Assembly (NCBI RefSeq): GCF_041410465.1 | Contig: NZ_CP166961.1 | Span: 744,001 to 808,000 of the forward strand | From: Thalassotalea sp. 273M-4 | Lineage (GTDB): Bacteria; Pseudomonadota; Gammaproteobacteria; Enterobacterales; Alteromonadaceae | Direction: 5' to 3' | DNA length: 64,000 nt | Shown here: in pieces, positions 8,492-17,951 of the stretch | Numbering within the stretch: position 1 is the stretch's first letter | How the letters are laid out: each line of letters starts with the position of its first letter | Position numbers and translations under genes: made by a program | The notes under the pieces: generated by a model | What the model saw: the letters and a program-made list of their open reading frames with translations, nothing else | Told to the model about the DNA's origin: nothing | The model's database searches: none

Positions 8492-9560
8492 TGCCGTCTA
8501 ATAAATTGTATTTTTTTAAATACCCTCTTAATTGATGGTACGTTAATTTTAGTGCTTCTGCTGTTTTCTTTTGATTAAACTGATGCTCAGACAGGGCACT
8601 TTTTAATAAAGATATCTCGAATTCTTGTGATAAGGTTTTTAACGACACTGGGTATTGTAAGTTTGTTGGTGCAGAAGATGTTAGTGCAGTGGATGGTTTA
8701 ACACTTTGTTCTGGCTCAGACTTAGACTCGATATTTGAACTTTGTCGATCGGCTGTTTTTACGCGCTTATTTGGTCGATAAGGTGATTCAAAAGGGTCTA
8801 TGACCAATTCGCTAACTGGAATATGAGGGTTATTATGGCGATAAACACTGCGCTCAACCACGTTTTTTAGCTCACGAATGTTACCTGGCCATTGATAGGC
8901 TAAAAGTGTTTTTTTTACTTTTTCAGTAAAACCACTAAAGAGTTCAAACTCAAGTTCCCTAGCCATGTTAATGGCAAAATGTTCTGCCAATAATAGAATG
9001 TCTTCAACCCGCTCTCTAAGCGGGGGCAGGGTTATTACATCAAAGGCGAGGCGATCTAATAAATCAGCGCGAAATTCACCTCGTTCGGCTAACTCGGGTA
9101 AGTCTTCATTGGTGGCCGCAATTAAGCGCACATCGGCTTTGACGGTCTTAGACCCACCAACGCGCTCAAACTCACCATATTCGACCACTCTTAATAATTT
9201 TTCCTGAATTAAGCCGGAGGTGTTGGCCAACTCATCGAGAAATAAGGTACCACCATGAGCCCGCTCAAACCGACCTTCATGGCGTTTACTTGCCCCTGTA
9301 AAAGCCCCGCCTTCATGACCAAACAACTCACTCTCTAGTAGGTTCTCATTAAGCGCAGCGCAGTTTAACTTTAGGTAGTTCTGATCCCAACGCTTAGATA
9401 GATAATGCAGCCTAGCCGCTACTAACTCTTTACCTGTTCCGCGTTCACCTATTAGGAGCACCGGCTTTGATAGCGGGGCGACTTGCGAGATGTGTTCCAG
9501 TACTTCCAAGAAACTGTTCGACTGACCGATAAGGTTGTCTTGTTGGTTAAAACGAGCCAT
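8478..9560 (-). CDS. pspF: Phage shock protein operon activator PspF (sigma-54 enhancer-binding protein)
   Basis: This sigma-54 activator has no receiver domain, as expected for PspF. Walker A GERGTGKE spans residues 38-45, the sigma-54 contact loop GAFTGA 85-90 and Walker B GGTLFLDE 103-110. A Fis-type helix-turn-helix closes the protein (NQKKTAEALKLTYHQLRGYL). At 360 residues it is longer than the roughly 325-residue E. coli protein; the extra length is a Ser/Pro/Lys-rich linker at about residues 255-305, before the DNA-binding domain. It diverges from pspA, whose product inhibits PspF, and its 3' end overlaps sapA by 14 bases. Confidence 0.95.
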   Translation of the reverse strand: MARFNQQDNLIGQSNSFLEVLEHISQVAPLSKPVLLIGERGTGKELVAARLHYLSKRWDQNYLKLNCAALNENLLESELFGHEGGAFTGASKRHEGRFERAHGGTLFLDELANTSGLIQEKLLRVVEYGEFERVGGSKTVKADVRLIAATNEDLPELAERGEFRADLLDRLAFDVITLPPLRERVEDILLLAEHFAINMARELEFELFSGFTEKVKKTLLAYQWPGNIRELKNVVERSVYRHNNPHIPVSELVIDPFESPYRPNKRVKTADRQSSNIESKSEPEQSVKPSTALTSSAPTNLQYPVSLKTLSQEFEISLLKSALSEHQFNQKKTAEALKLTYHQLRGYLKKYNLLDGNESE

Positions 9561-9687
9561 ATGAATTCTATTTATTGGTTTTTTTCACTAACAAATAGTG
9601 TATTTCATTAAAGCTACAGTGAGAAGTAATATTATTAAAAATTATTTTATTCTTTATAAACAGTGGTTTATAGTGGTTTTAAAAAGT

Positions 9688-9703
9688 TGGCATTAAATCT
9701 GTA
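9688..9703 (+). promoter_or_regulatory. Candidate sigma-54 promoter of pspABC
   Basis: TGGCA followed at the right spacing by TCTGTA resembles the -24/-12 consensus (GG and GC separated by 10 bases), except that the -12 GC is GT. It lies 53 bases before pspA, in the pspF-pspA gap where PspF-dependent promoters are expected. Two AGTGGTTT direct repeats at about 9662-9679 lie just upstream; whether they bind anything is unknown. Confidence 0.55.
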
Positions 9704-9756
9704 TGTAATGTGAATAAATACATTTTTGATTACCAATTAAAAACGAGGACGTTATT

Positions 9757-10455
9757 ATGGGTATATTTTCAAGATTTACCGACATCATTAATTCTAACAT
9801 CAACAGCTTACTTGATAAGGCTGAAGATCCAGAAAAAATGGTTCGCCTGATTATTCAGGAAATGGAAGACACCCTAGTTGAAGTTCGTTCGACTTCTGCT
9901 AGAACCTTAGCAGATAAGAAAGATTTGACCCGTCAACTGGTTCGATTAAAAAGCGACATAGATACTTGGCAACAAAAAGCGGAGTTAGCGTTAAGTAAAG
10001 ATCGAGAAGATCTTGCTCGTGCAGCCCTTGTTGAAAAAAACAAAGCAGCAGAAGCGGTCAGTTCGATGGAATCAGAATTAGACGTTTTTGATGATCATAT
10101 TGCTAAATTGCAAAATGAAATAGCGCAGCTGCAAGAAAAGCTTGCTGATGCTAAAGCGCGTCAAAAAGCCATCGTGATGCGGGGTAAAACCGCTAAATCG
10201 CGCTTAAAAGTTAAAAGCACAATTGACAGCGGTAAAGTTGATGACGCTTTAAGTCGTTTTGATCGCTATGAGCGTAAAATAGATGATTTGGAGTCTCAAG
10301 TTGACGCATATGACCTTGGTAAAAAGTCACTTGCAGATGAAATCGATGGGCTAGGAGCCGAAGACGGTGTGGAAGATGAATTGTCAGCGTTAAAAGCAAA
10401 GATGCAACAGGGCGATAAATCTGCTAAAAAAGCAACACCAAAGTCAAAGAAATAA
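9757..10455 (+). CDS. pspA: Phage shock protein A (PspA/IM30)
   Basis: This 232-residue, almost wholly coiled-coil protein is of the PspA/IM30/Vipp1 (bacterial ESCRT-III-like) family. The N-terminal amphipathic helix (MGIFSRFTDIINSNINSLLD) binds stressed membrane, and the EDPEKMVRLIIQEMEDTL segment is family-diagnostic. A Lys-rich tail (SAKKATPKSKK) follows. In the known system PspA both inhibits PspF and coats damaged inner membrane. It is the first gene of pspABC, 197 bases from divergent pspF. Confidence 0.97.
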   Translation: MGIFSRFTDIINSNINSLLDKAEDPEKMVRLIIQEMEDTLVEVRSTSARTLADKKDLTRQLVRLKSDIDTWQQKAELALSKDREDLARAALVEKNKAAEAVSSMESELDVFDDHIAKLQNEIAQLQEKLADAKARQKAIVMRGKTAKSRLKVKSTIDSGKVDDALSRFDRYERKIDDLESQVDAYDLGKKSLADEIDGLGAEDGVEDELSALKAKMQQGDKSAKKATPKSKK

Positions 10456-10490
10456 TTACAGCGTAAACGGAATCAGTTAAGGAGTGTCAT

Positions 10491-10721
10491 ATGAATCCTG
10501 GTATATTTATCGCCCCCATTGTTATATTTTTAGTGGTTGTGGCCCCAATTTGGTTAATTTTACATTATCGTTCGAAGCGACAAATTAGCCAGGGTTTAAC
10601 CGAAGAGGAATACAGAAAACTCACTGAACTATCGGAAATTGCGGATAAAATGTCTGAGCGTATTCACACTTTAGAAGCTATTTTAGATGCGGAGAGCCCA
10701 AACTGGAGAGACAAAGTATGA
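10491..10721 (+). CDS. pspB: Phage shock protein B
   Basis: This 76-residue inner-membrane protein has one N-terminal helix (IFIAPIVIFLVVVAPIWLILHY) and a C-terminal cytoplasmic helix ending ILDAESPNWR, the typical PspB tail. In the known system it works with PspC to sense membrane stress and release PspF from PspA. Its stop overlaps the pspC start by 4 bases (ATGA). Confidence 0.96.
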   Translation: MNPGIFIAPIVIFLVVVAPIWLILHYRSKRQISQGLTEEEYRKLTELSEIADKMSERIHTLEAILDAESPNWRDKV

Positions 10722-11152
10722 GCATAAAATCACGAGGCGAATTATTTAGAGACCCAGCAAAGGGAAAAATTGCCGGGGTCTGTGCTGGCCTCGCCCAGTA
10801 CTTTGGTTGGGAAACTTGGCTAATTCGAATTTTAGTGGTTTCAGGTGTTCTATTAGGGATGGGCTGGTTTATCATCTTATATATTGCGGGTTGGTTTATC
10901 TTAGATAAAAAGCCAAGCAAGTTTTCGCCAGAGCAAGTCGCCAAAAATGTTAAAGACAAAATTCATGAAGAAGAAGTGTTTAGTGAATCAATCAAAGTGA
11001 AATCGAGGATCTGGCAAGCTGGTGAACCGCCTAAACAAGCGATTAAAGATATCAGTATAAAGTTCAATAGTTTAGAGCAAGAGTTAAGATCCATGGAACG
11101 TTATGTAACCTCGCCAGAGTTTACGGTTTCTCGAGAAATTAATCGTCTTTAG
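10718..11152 (+). CDS. pspC: Phage shock protein C
   Basis: The PspC domain lies at about residues 9-70: the RDPAKGKIAGVCAGLAQYFG segment followed by a transmembrane helix (ILVVSGVLLGMGWFIILYIAGW). The remainder is a charged cytoplasmic region ending in a short coiled coil. It is 144 residues, somewhat longer than the E. coli protein. It is translationally coupled to pspB. No pspD or pspE follows; a terminator does. Confidence 0.95.
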   Translation: MSIKSRGELFRDPAKGKIAGVCAGLAQYFGWETWLIRILVVSGVLLGMGWFIILYIAGWFILDKKPSKFSPEQVAKNVKDKIHEEEVFSESIKVKSRIWQAGEPPKQAIKDISIKFNSLEQELRSMERYVTSPEFTVSREINRL

Positions 11153-11218
11153 GCTTTTCTTAAACGCTGTTTAGCTCATTTGATAGAGCGAAAACATACA
11201 CTTTTTACTGTTGAATAA

Positions 11219-11256
11219 AAAGATCCAGATGACCTTTTCCTCTGGGTCTTTTTTTA
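11219..11256 (+). terminator. Rho-independent terminator after pspC
   Basis: A 9-bp stem (AGATCCAGA / TCTGGGTCT, one wobble) with an 11-base loop is followed by eight T. Confidence 0.9.
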
Positions 11257-11466
11257 TTAGCTATTACAATATATTTGGCTAGATAACCAAATAAACAAGA
11301 GTTGTAAATTCAACATTATAAGAGTGAAATTAACCGCGAATAAGGGCCTAAGCGTATTTTTCTTGAACGATCTGTTGGTTCGCCGGGGCACATACAGCGC
11401 CTTTATAAAATCAACAATACTCTATAAATCATAACCTACTAATACAAAAATCATCTTGGAGGTGAT
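11257..11466. other. Intergenic gap between psp terminator and creA
   Basis: The pspC-creA gap totals 314 bases, the first 104 of which hold the terminator. The remainder is AT-rich and carries no open frame that I trust. A TTGGAGG ribosome site at its end belongs to creA. I see no further motif. Confidence 0.5.
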
Positions 11467-11937
11467 ATGCGAAAACAACTGATGGCTTTAATACTGCTTA
11501 TTGCAGTTATAGGGTGTTCTGATAACGAAGTAGGGGATGTATCTTTAGGTCTTTTTACTTTAAAAGATATCAAGATTTTATCCTTACAAGATGATGTCGT
11601 TACCGGAGTGACATGTCATATTGCGTCTATTGAAGCTAATTTGAGTTTTTCTGACCCCAGTGATAGTTCTATTGCGTGCCGTCAAACGGGCAGTATAACC
11701 GCTGAAATGATCGCTAAAATAGATAAAAGTGCCTCTGGTGAAGTGGTGTTTAAGCAGTCCAAGAGTATCTTTTTTAAAAGTATGAAGGTAAGAAGAATTT
11801 ACGATCCAAAGAATCAGACTTTGCTGTATTTGTCATACACCACAAAAGAAACGGAAGGTAGCTTTAAACACAGCTTATCGACCGTACCGCTTTGGGGAAC
11901 ACAAGCTTATGTCACCCTACCGGTACAAGTGCGATAA
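11467..11937 (+). CDS. creA: CreA family protein
   Basis: This 156-residue protein has a hydrophobic N-terminus ending IGC (Cys17, lipobox-like). It carries the hallmark CreA blocks: GLFTLKDIKI, DDVVTGVTCHIA, SDPSDSSIACRQTG and the SIFFKSMKV region. CreA is a widespread envelope protein of unknown function; the name comes from its place beside the creBCD operon in E. coli, which is absent here. It is exported by prediction, monocistronic, and converges on speB with 16 bases between stops. Confidence 0.9.
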   Translation: MRKQLMALILLIAVIGCSDNEVGDVSLGLFTLKDIKILSLQDDVVTGVTCHIASIEANLSFSDPSDSSIACRQTGSITAEMIAKIDKSASGEVVFKQSKSIFFKSMKVRRIYDPKNQTLLYLSYTTKETEGSFKHSLSTVPLWGTQAYVTLPVQVR

Positions 11938-11953
11938 ATATTGTTTGCTCGTT

Positions 11954-12886
11954 TTACTCACTGGCATTTATTTTGTTGGCCGTCCAAACATGCAGCATCT
12001 CAAGACCAATTGTGGCTCCGGCAAGTGCGGTGATTTCACTTTGATCATAAGCTGGCGACACTTCAACAACATCCATGCCTACGATATTAATGCCATGCAT
12101 GGCTCGAATTAGTTTGAGGATTTTGTCCGAGTTCATCCCTCCGCACACAGGGGTGCCAGTCCCTGGAGCAAAGGCTGGGTCGAGGCAGTCAATATCAAAG
12201 GTGATATAAACCGGTTTTTTTGCCACGATTTTTTTTATCTTGCGAATTAACTCACTCACCGACATATCATTTGCGTGCATCGCATCGATCACATGAAACT
12301 GATGGTCATGCTTAGAATAGTCGGTGCGAATACCTATTTGCACCGAATGTTTTGGCGAAATTAAGCCTTCGTTAGGGGCATGAAAGAACATCGCGCCATG
12401 GTCATAACAGCTGCCGTGTTTATAGGTATCGGTGTGGGCGTCAAAATGAATAAGCGCCATTTCACCAAAATGCTTTGCATGAGCTCGCAATAATGGCAAG
12501 GTCACGTAGTGATCCCCACCGAATGAAAGTAAGGTCTTCTTACTCGATAAGATAGCGTCAGCGGCGGCTTCAAGACGTACGGTTAAGTCTTTGGCATCGC
12601 CGGTATCAAAGACTAAATCGCCGGCATCAATCACCTTGGTATGTTCAAATAGATCGAAATTCCAGGGAAACTTGTGAGTTTCCCAGGCTAAATTTACCGA
12701 AGCTCGGCGAATGGCATCGGGGCCATGTCTGGCCCCTGCGCGTCCTGATGTCGCCATGTCAAAAGGGATGCCAAGGACAACAACATCGGCATCGTGTTGA
12801 GTCGGGTCGGCAACCAAAGGGCGACGCATATAGGTCATCGCATTGGAGTATAAAGAGTAGTCGGTTTTACTAAACAGATCGTCCAT
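11954..12886 (-). CDS. speB: Agmatinase SpeB
   Basis: This ureohydrolase converts agmatine to putrescine and urea. The binuclear manganese site is visible as GGDHYVT, DAHTDTY and [17 protein letters not shown]. At 310 residues it has normal length for the family. Its ATG shares one base with the speA stop (TAATG), so the two are translated in series, giving arginine to agmatine to putrescine. Polyamine production beside the sap operon, whose enterobacterial relatives export putrescine, is suggestive but not proof of a link. Confidence 0.95.
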   Translation of the reverse strand: MDDLFSKTDYSLYSNAMTYMRRPLVADPTQHDADVVVLGIPFDMATSGRAGARHGPDAIRRASVNLAWETHKFPWNFDLFEHTKVIDAGDLVFDTGDAKDLTVRLEAAADAILSSKKTLLSFGGDHYVTLPLLRAHAKHFGEMALIHFDAHTDTYKHGSCYDHGAMFFHAPNEGLISPKHSVQIGIRTDYSKHDHQFHVIDAMHANDMSVSELIRKIKKIVAKKPVYITFDIDCLDPAFAPGTGTPVCGGMNSDKILKLIRAMHGINIVGMDVVEVSPAYDQSEITALAGATIGLEMLHVWTANKINASE

Positions 12887-14793
12887 TAGAAATCCTCCAA
12901 ATAAGTATACCCCATCAGTCCATGCTCTAGCTCTTGTAGTATTCCCTGTTGTTCTTGCTGTGGTATTTTGGCTTCTACCAAGGCGCGGTAGTATTGACGA
13001 ATTTTGTCGGTATCAATGTGTACGTATTGCATCATTTCTTCAACCGTATCGCCTTCGTTGATAAAGTCGAGGTTAACTTTGCCTTCATCTGATAAGTTGA
13101 CCACGACGGAGTGAGTATCGCCAAATAAATTATGCATATCCCCCAAGATTTCTTGGTAAGCGCCAACGAGGAAAAAACCGATAAGATATGGTTTATTCGG
13201 ATCCCAAGGAGGAACAGGTAGGGTTGTTTCAATACCTTGGCCGTCTACGTACTGGTCAACCGTACCATCTGAATCACAGGTAATATCCAGAATCACTGCG
13301 CGCAGATCGGTACCTTTATCTAAGTCGGTTAATGGCATAATAGGAAAAACTTGGTCAATCCCCCAAGCATCCGGTAACGATTGAAATAGCGAAAAGTTAA
13401 CAAAAAACTTATCCGCTAAACGCTCACTAAGCTCGTCAATAATAGGGCGATGATAGCGATTCTTACTACTCATCTTTTGGTTGAGTTCGTAATTTATACG
13501 CAATGATACTTGTTCGGCCCATGCTCGATGTTGCAAATTTACCATACCCGCTGAAAACTGATTATGAACTTCAGCAATGTCATTTTGGGTATCATTATAA
13601 ATTTCAATGAGCGCTCTATCATCTTTGCCGTGTAGTAGCTCTTGAAAGTTTTCCCACATATTTTTTAATAAAATAGGGGCGGCTTCTTCGGGTGCAAGAA
13701 TATCTTCGGGAGTGTAACTTTCGGTGCCAATCACGTTGCCAATTAACACTGCATGGTGGGCCGTTAATGAGCGGCCAGACTCCGATATAATGACAGGTTT
13801 TGGTTGGGAATATAACTCACAGATATCACTAACCGTTGAGACGATATTGCGAGCGTACTCGTTTAGCCCATAGTTCATAGAGTTTGATGATTGGCTGCGA
13901 GTGCCATCATAGTCGACAGCCAAACCGCCACCCACATCCAAATATTTTAATTTCGCTCCGTGATCTCTTAGCTCACAGTAAAATCTCGCGGCTTCACTAA
14001 CGCCAGTTCGAACATCGCGAATATTGGCCATTTGAGAACCAAGGTGAAAGTGAACAAGTTGCAGAATATCTAACTTATCTTCTTGTTTTAGTCGATCTAA
14101 TACCGTTAAAACCTGATGAGCGGACAAACCAAATTTAGACTTTTCTCCGCCACTGGCTTGCCACTTACCGGCACCTTGTGAGGCCAAGCGAATGCGAATA
14201 CCAAGCCTTGGTGTTACGTTTAAATCTTTGGCTTCTGAAAGTACTAAATCAAGTTCAGAGAGTTTTTCTAGAACGATAAATACTTTATGCCCCATTTTTT
14301 CACCAATTAAGGCAAGTCGAACATATTCTCTGTCTTTATAACCATTACAAACAATAACCGAACTGGCTTTTTGGGCTAATGCCATAACCGCCAGAAGCTC
14401 TGGTTTACTGCCTGCTTCTAAGCCCAGTTGTTTTTGTTCAAGTTCGACTTGGCTGTTTAATATTTCATCAACCACTTCTCTTTGTTGGTTCACTTTAATT
14501 GGGTAAACCAACAAATAGTGATTGGGGTATTGGTAATCTTCAATGGCTTGGTTAAATGCATTACAGATGTTGTGCACACGCTGATGAATGATTTGTGGAA
14601 ATCGAACCAAGGCCGGTAAGCCAAGATTCTTTTCTTCTAATTGAGCCACGATCTGACTTAAAGGAACTTGATGCTCAGAATTATTTGGTGAAACGAATAC
14701 TTCACCATTGTCATTTACGCCATAAAAGCCTTGACCCCAATGTTTGACATTATAGCCAGCACGGATACTTTCCACATTGACAGAATCTTTCAA
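12886..14793 (-). CDS. speA: Biosynthetic arginine decarboxylase SpeA
   Basis: This 635-residue PLP enzyme decarboxylates arginine to agmatine, the first step of the ADC route to putrescine. The PLP lysine motif is YPIKVNQ near residue 96. Other landmarks are [27 protein letters not shown] and the late [20 protein letters not shown] (substrate-binding region). It starts with TTG at 14793, preceded by AAGAGG at proper spacing; no better in-frame ATG fits the conserved N-terminus. It is the first gene of speA-speB. Confidence 0.95.
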   Translation of the reverse strand: MKDSVNVESIRAGYNVKHWGQGFYGVNDNGEVFVSPNNSEHQVPLSQIVAQLEEKNLGLPALVRFPQIIHQRVHNICNAFNQAIEDYQYPNHYLLVYPIKVNQQREVVDEILNSQVELEQKQLGLEAGSKPELLAVMALAQKASSVIVCNGYKDREYVRLALIGEKMGHKVFIVLEKLSELDLVLSEAKDLNVTPRLGIRIRLASQGAGKWQASGGEKSKFGLSAHQVLTVLDRLKQEDKLDILQLVHFHLGSQMANIRDVRTGVSEAARFYCELRDHGAKLKYLDVGGGLAVDYDGTRSQSSNSMNYGLNEYARNIVSTVSDICELYSQPKPVIISESGRSLTAHHAVLIGNVIGTESYTPEDILAPEEAAPILLKNMWENFQELLHGKDDRALIEIYNDTQNDIAEVHNQFSAGMVNLQHRAWAEQVSLRINYELNQKMSSKNRYHRPIIDELSERLADKFFVNFSLFQSLPDAWGIDQVFPIMPLTDLDKGTDLRAVILDITCDSDGTVDQYVDGQGIETTLPVPPWDPNKPYLIGFFLVGAYQEILGDMHNLFGDTHSVVVNLSDEGKVNLDFINEGDTVEEMMQYVHIDTDKIRQYYRALVEAKIPQQEQQGILQELEHGLMGYTYLEDF

Positions 14794-15206
14794 ACTGAAA
14801 TCCTCTTAACTAAATTAAACGATATGTGTGGGAATGGTTAGCGAGGTTAAGTCACAGCATTGCTCAATGACATAAAAAACAAACATGGCTAACACGTTAT
14901 ACTTATATACTAGTTCAAATACCAATAACTGCTGTCTCAGAATCGAAAAACCTCAGTTGCGGTTATTGAAACCGCCGGATTATAGGCTAAAGTCTTCTTT
15001 TGTCTAATAAAAATTTATCTTTTTAGGTCGTTTTTAAGGTTTTATTTACAGCCCCAGAGTGTTTTTTATCCAATCGTTGATAGGGCTGACTTTTTAGGGC
15101 AAAAGTTAGAACACGTTTTTAACGACAAGGCGCTGATTTTAACACCGCTTTCATTCAACTGAAGTTTGAATTAGAGTAGAGACATCACTTTTTTATCGGA
15201 TATTAC
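14794..15206. other. Divergent intergenic region speA / ycjX with inverted repeat
   Basis: This 413-base gap contains promoters in both directions that I cannot place with confidence. A 10-base inverted repeat (CAATAACTGC at 14923-14932, GCGGTTATTG at 14959-14968, one wobble in RNA) could form a hairpin in the speA leader. No sigma-54-like promoter was evident before ycjX, although ycjX belongs to the psp regulon in E. coli. Confidence 0.45.
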
Positions 15207-16649
15207 ATGGCTGTATTTTCATCTAAGTCGCTGGTTAAATTTAAAGACAAAATTGAAAGCTCTGCTAAAGAGCTCTTTCATCGCAGTCTTGATCAACATG
15301 TTAAATTAGCGGTGACGGGGTTAAGTCAAAGTGGTAAAACGGCTTTTATTACCTCGCTCGTTAATCAACTGATTAATGAAGGGCGAGGGCGACCGTTACC
15401 GTTTTTCGATGTAGTGCAACAAGGGCGTTTTATTGCCGCCAAAAGAGTGCCGCAAAATAATCTACATATTCCACGCTTTAGTTATGACTTGGCGATAGAA
15501 AATTTATCATTGCAACCACCCCAATGGCCTGAAGCAACCCGTTCGATTAGTGAATTAAGACTGGCGATTCGATATTACCCGCAAGATTCATTATTAAAAT
15601 ATGCCACGGAAATGGCGACCCTTTACCTTGATATCACAGACTATCCAGGGGAGTGGCTATTAGACTTACCAATGCTAGAACAAAACTTTGAGCAATGGTC
15701 AGAGCAAATGACAGAACTGCTTAATACCCCACCTCGAAACGCCTTGGCGCAACCATTTTTAGATAAAGTTGCTTTAATAGACCCATTTGCGGTGGCGTGC
15801 GAAAACCAATTGGCTGAGTTGGCCGATGAATATACCCAATTGTTGCATCAATTTAGACACGAATTGGGTCTTTCTGTTATTCAACCCGGTCGCTTTATTT
15901 TGCCGGGGGAACATGAAGGCGCACCCATTTTGCAATTCATTCCATTTCCGTATTTCTCCACCATTAATAAAGATGTGTATCAACAAGCAGGTCAAGACAC
16001 CTTTATTGGGATGCTTAAAGCGCGCTATAAACAATATTGCGAACGCATTGTAAGGCAGTTTTATAAACAACATTTTGTTCATTTTGATCGGCAAATCGTG
16101 CTGGCCGATTGCCTAACCCCTCTTAATCATGGGACACATGCATTTAAGGATCTGCAAAAAGGCCTCAACTTAATCATGAAAAGTTTTGCATACGGTAAAT
16201 CCAATGTGTTTACTCGGTTGTTTTCGCCCAAAATTGATAAATTGCTATTTGCAGCAACGAAAGCCGATCATGTTACCGCAGAACAACATCCCGCATTAAC
16301 CGGATTACTTGAACAATTGCTGATGCAAGCAAAGCAAAATTTGAGTTTTGATGCGATTAAGATGAAGTCACTAACGCTGGCGTCGGTGCGAAGTACGATG
16401 GAAGGTGAAACCCAATATCAAGGGCACAAGATAAATGTCTTAAAAGGCCGGCGATTAGATAATCAACAAGTGATCACGGTTTTTCCTGGCAAAGTCCCAA
16501 GTCAATTACCCGAACCGTCCTACTTTGAGCAACAACCCTATAACTTTATTGCATTTTCTCCTTTAGAACCGTTAGCTGAACATCAGGCTTTAGATCAAAT
16601 AAATATGGATAAAGTCTTGCAGTATTTACTTGGAGACAAATTAAAATGA
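15207..16649 (+). CDS. ycjX: YcjX family GTP-binding protein (DUF463)
   Basis: This 480-residue protein has an N-terminal P-loop GLSQSGKT (residues 38-45) and a DITDYPGEWLLDLP block acting as the Walker B/switch region. Relatives are GTPases co-induced with the phage shock response in enterobacteria; the cellular role is unclear. Its stop overlaps the ycjF start (ATGA). It lies about 4 kb from pspABC, split from it by creA and speAB, so the ancestral psp-ycjXF neighbourhood seems to be loosely kept. Confidence 0.92.
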   Translation: MAVFSSKSLVKFKDKIESSAKELFHRSLDQHVKLAVTGLSQSGKTAFITSLVNQLINEGRGRPLPFFDVVQQGRFIAAKRVPQNNLHIPRFSYDLAIENLSLQPPQWPEATRSISELRLAIRYYPQDSLLKYATEMATLYLDITDYPGEWLLDLPMLEQNFEQWSEQMTELLNTPPRNALAQPFLDKVALIDPFAVACENQLAELADEYTQLLHQFRHELGLSVIQPGRFILPGEHEGAPILQFIPFPYFSTINKDVYQQAGQDTFIGMLKARYKQYCERIVRQFYKQHFVHFDRQIVLADCLTPLNHGTHAFKDLQKGLNLIMKSFAYGKSNVFTRLFSPKIDKLLFAATKADHVTAEQHPALTGLLEQLLMQAKQNLSFDAIKMKSLTLASVRSTMEGETQYQGHKINVLKGRRLDNQQVITVFPGKVPSQLPEPSYFEQQPYNFIAFSPLEPLAEHQALDQINMDKVLQYLLGDKLK

Positions 16650-17683
16650 ATCCTGTCGATAAAGAGTTAAACCAACAAATATTATTTGATGATGATTTGC
16701 TATCAACCGATGCAAAGACAAACGACAAGATGCCTGAGCAACAAGTGGTGTTGCCAGAAACGGCTTGGCAGCCGGTTGAAGAGTTTATTGAGCAACCCGA
16801 GAGCATAACAAAGAGCAAACCTCGTTGGCTGTGGCGCATTGCCGGACTCGCGTTTACAGGGGTTGTGGTTTATGAATTAATCGACTTTTTTATTGAAGGC
16901 TTTGCTAAGTCGCCCATTATTACCTCGGTTTATGCGGTGTTAGCCACCAGTATTGGGGTTATTGCAGGACTCACCGTGAGCAAAGAGTTATGGAGCTTGC
17001 GCCAATTTAATCGACAACAAAAACAACAAGCTCAAGCAAAAGCACTGTTAACGCATCAACAAAGCTTTGACGCTAAGGATTTTTGTCAGCAAATAAGCAA
17101 ACAATTACCCATAGATCAAATTAACCAAGATCAAGAGCGTTGGCTTAACAGTATTGAAAGTCATCACAGTGAAGAAGATATTCTACAACTGTATAGCCAA
17201 CAGGTATTAACCGACGTCGATAAGCAAGCGTTAAGCTCAATTTCAAAACTCTCAACCGAAGTCGTGCTCTTGGTGGCTATTAGCCCTATAGCCGTGGTGG
17301 ATATGCTGATATTACTTTGGCGAAACTTTAGGCTCATTGACAAAGTTGCAGGCTTATATGGTGTTCGCCTTGGTTTTTGGGCTCGAATTGGCTTAATTAA
17401 ACGCGTATTTAGAAATATGATCTTTGCCGGAGCAACTGAAATCATTGCCGATGTTGGTGTTGATTTACTCGGAGTAGATGCTTTGGGAAGATTATCCACT
17501 CGGGCTGCTCAAGGCCTAGGCGCGGGTATGCTCACTGCTCGATTAGGCCTACAAACCATGTCATTGTGTCGCCCGATCCCCTTTATAGAGCAACCTCCAG
17601 GTATCAGCCATGTTCGGCGACAAGTTATCACGCAAGTAAAAGCGTTACTAACGTCTTCTCATGCTGGCAACGCAGATAAATAA
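16646..17683 (+). CDS. ycjF: YcjF family membrane protein (DUF697/UPF0283)
   Basis: This 345-residue protein has a Glu/Gln-rich N-terminal cytoplasmic region and two hydrophobic segments (about residues 66-84 and 90-110). A DUF697 C-terminal domain has two further hydrophobic stretches (VVLLVAISPIAVVDMLILLW and the FAGATEIIADVGVDLLG region). It is translationally coupled to ycjX. The pair is conserved across gammaproteobacteria and linked to phage shock in E. coli; the molecular function is unknown. Confidence 0.92.
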   Translation: MNPVDKELNQQILFDDDLLSTDAKTNDKMPEQQVVLPETAWQPVEEFIEQPESITKSKPRWLWRIAGLAFTGVVVYELIDFFIEGFAKSPIITSVYAVLATSIGVIAGLTVSKELWSLRQFNRQQKQQAQAKALLTHQQSFDAKDFCQQISKQLPIDQINQDQERWLNSIESHHSEEDILQLYSQQVLTDVDKQALSSISKLSTEVVLLVAISPIAVVDMLILLWRNFRLIDKVAGLYGVRLGFWARIGLIKRVFRNMIFAGATEIIADVGVDLLGVDALGRLSTRAAQGLGAGMLTARLGLQTMSLCRPIPFIEQPPGISHVRRQVITQVKALLTSSHAGNADK

Positions 17684-17699
17684 AATTTGGTTAATGAGT

Positions 17700-17717
17700 T
17701 GTAAAATATTCCTTACA
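17700..17717. promoter_or_regulatory. TyrR-box-like site upstream of phhA
   Basis: TGTAAA-N6-CTTACA differs by one base from the TyrR consensus TGTAAA-N6-TTTACA. It lies 235 bases upstream of phhA, which is far for direct control but within a gap of 268 bases. Confidence 0.5.
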
Positions 17718-17870
17718 AAAGTGTTCGAGCTGATCTGCCGAAGAATTTTAACTTAGCATCGACTTTATTTAGTATGAGAACAACTCGTGAGCATTTGCGC
17801 TGTTACTCTTTCGTTAATCGCGAGATGAGCGCCAAAAGCATACCCATAAATAACGTTGAAATTAATTAAA

Positions 17871-17903
17871 CCCTAAAGGCCTATGTCCTGCCTAGTTTTA
17901 GGG
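17871..17903 (+). promoter_or_regulatory. Stem-loop in phhA leader
   Basis: CCCTAAAGGC and GCCTAGTTTTAGGG can pair as an imperfect hairpin about 50 bases before the phhA start. It could be a leader structure; no T-run follows, so it is not an obvious terminator. Confidence 0.35.
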
Positions 17904-17951
17904 AAATACAACAATGCAAAAAATTAAGCGTTGTATGTGAAGGAGGCTGAT

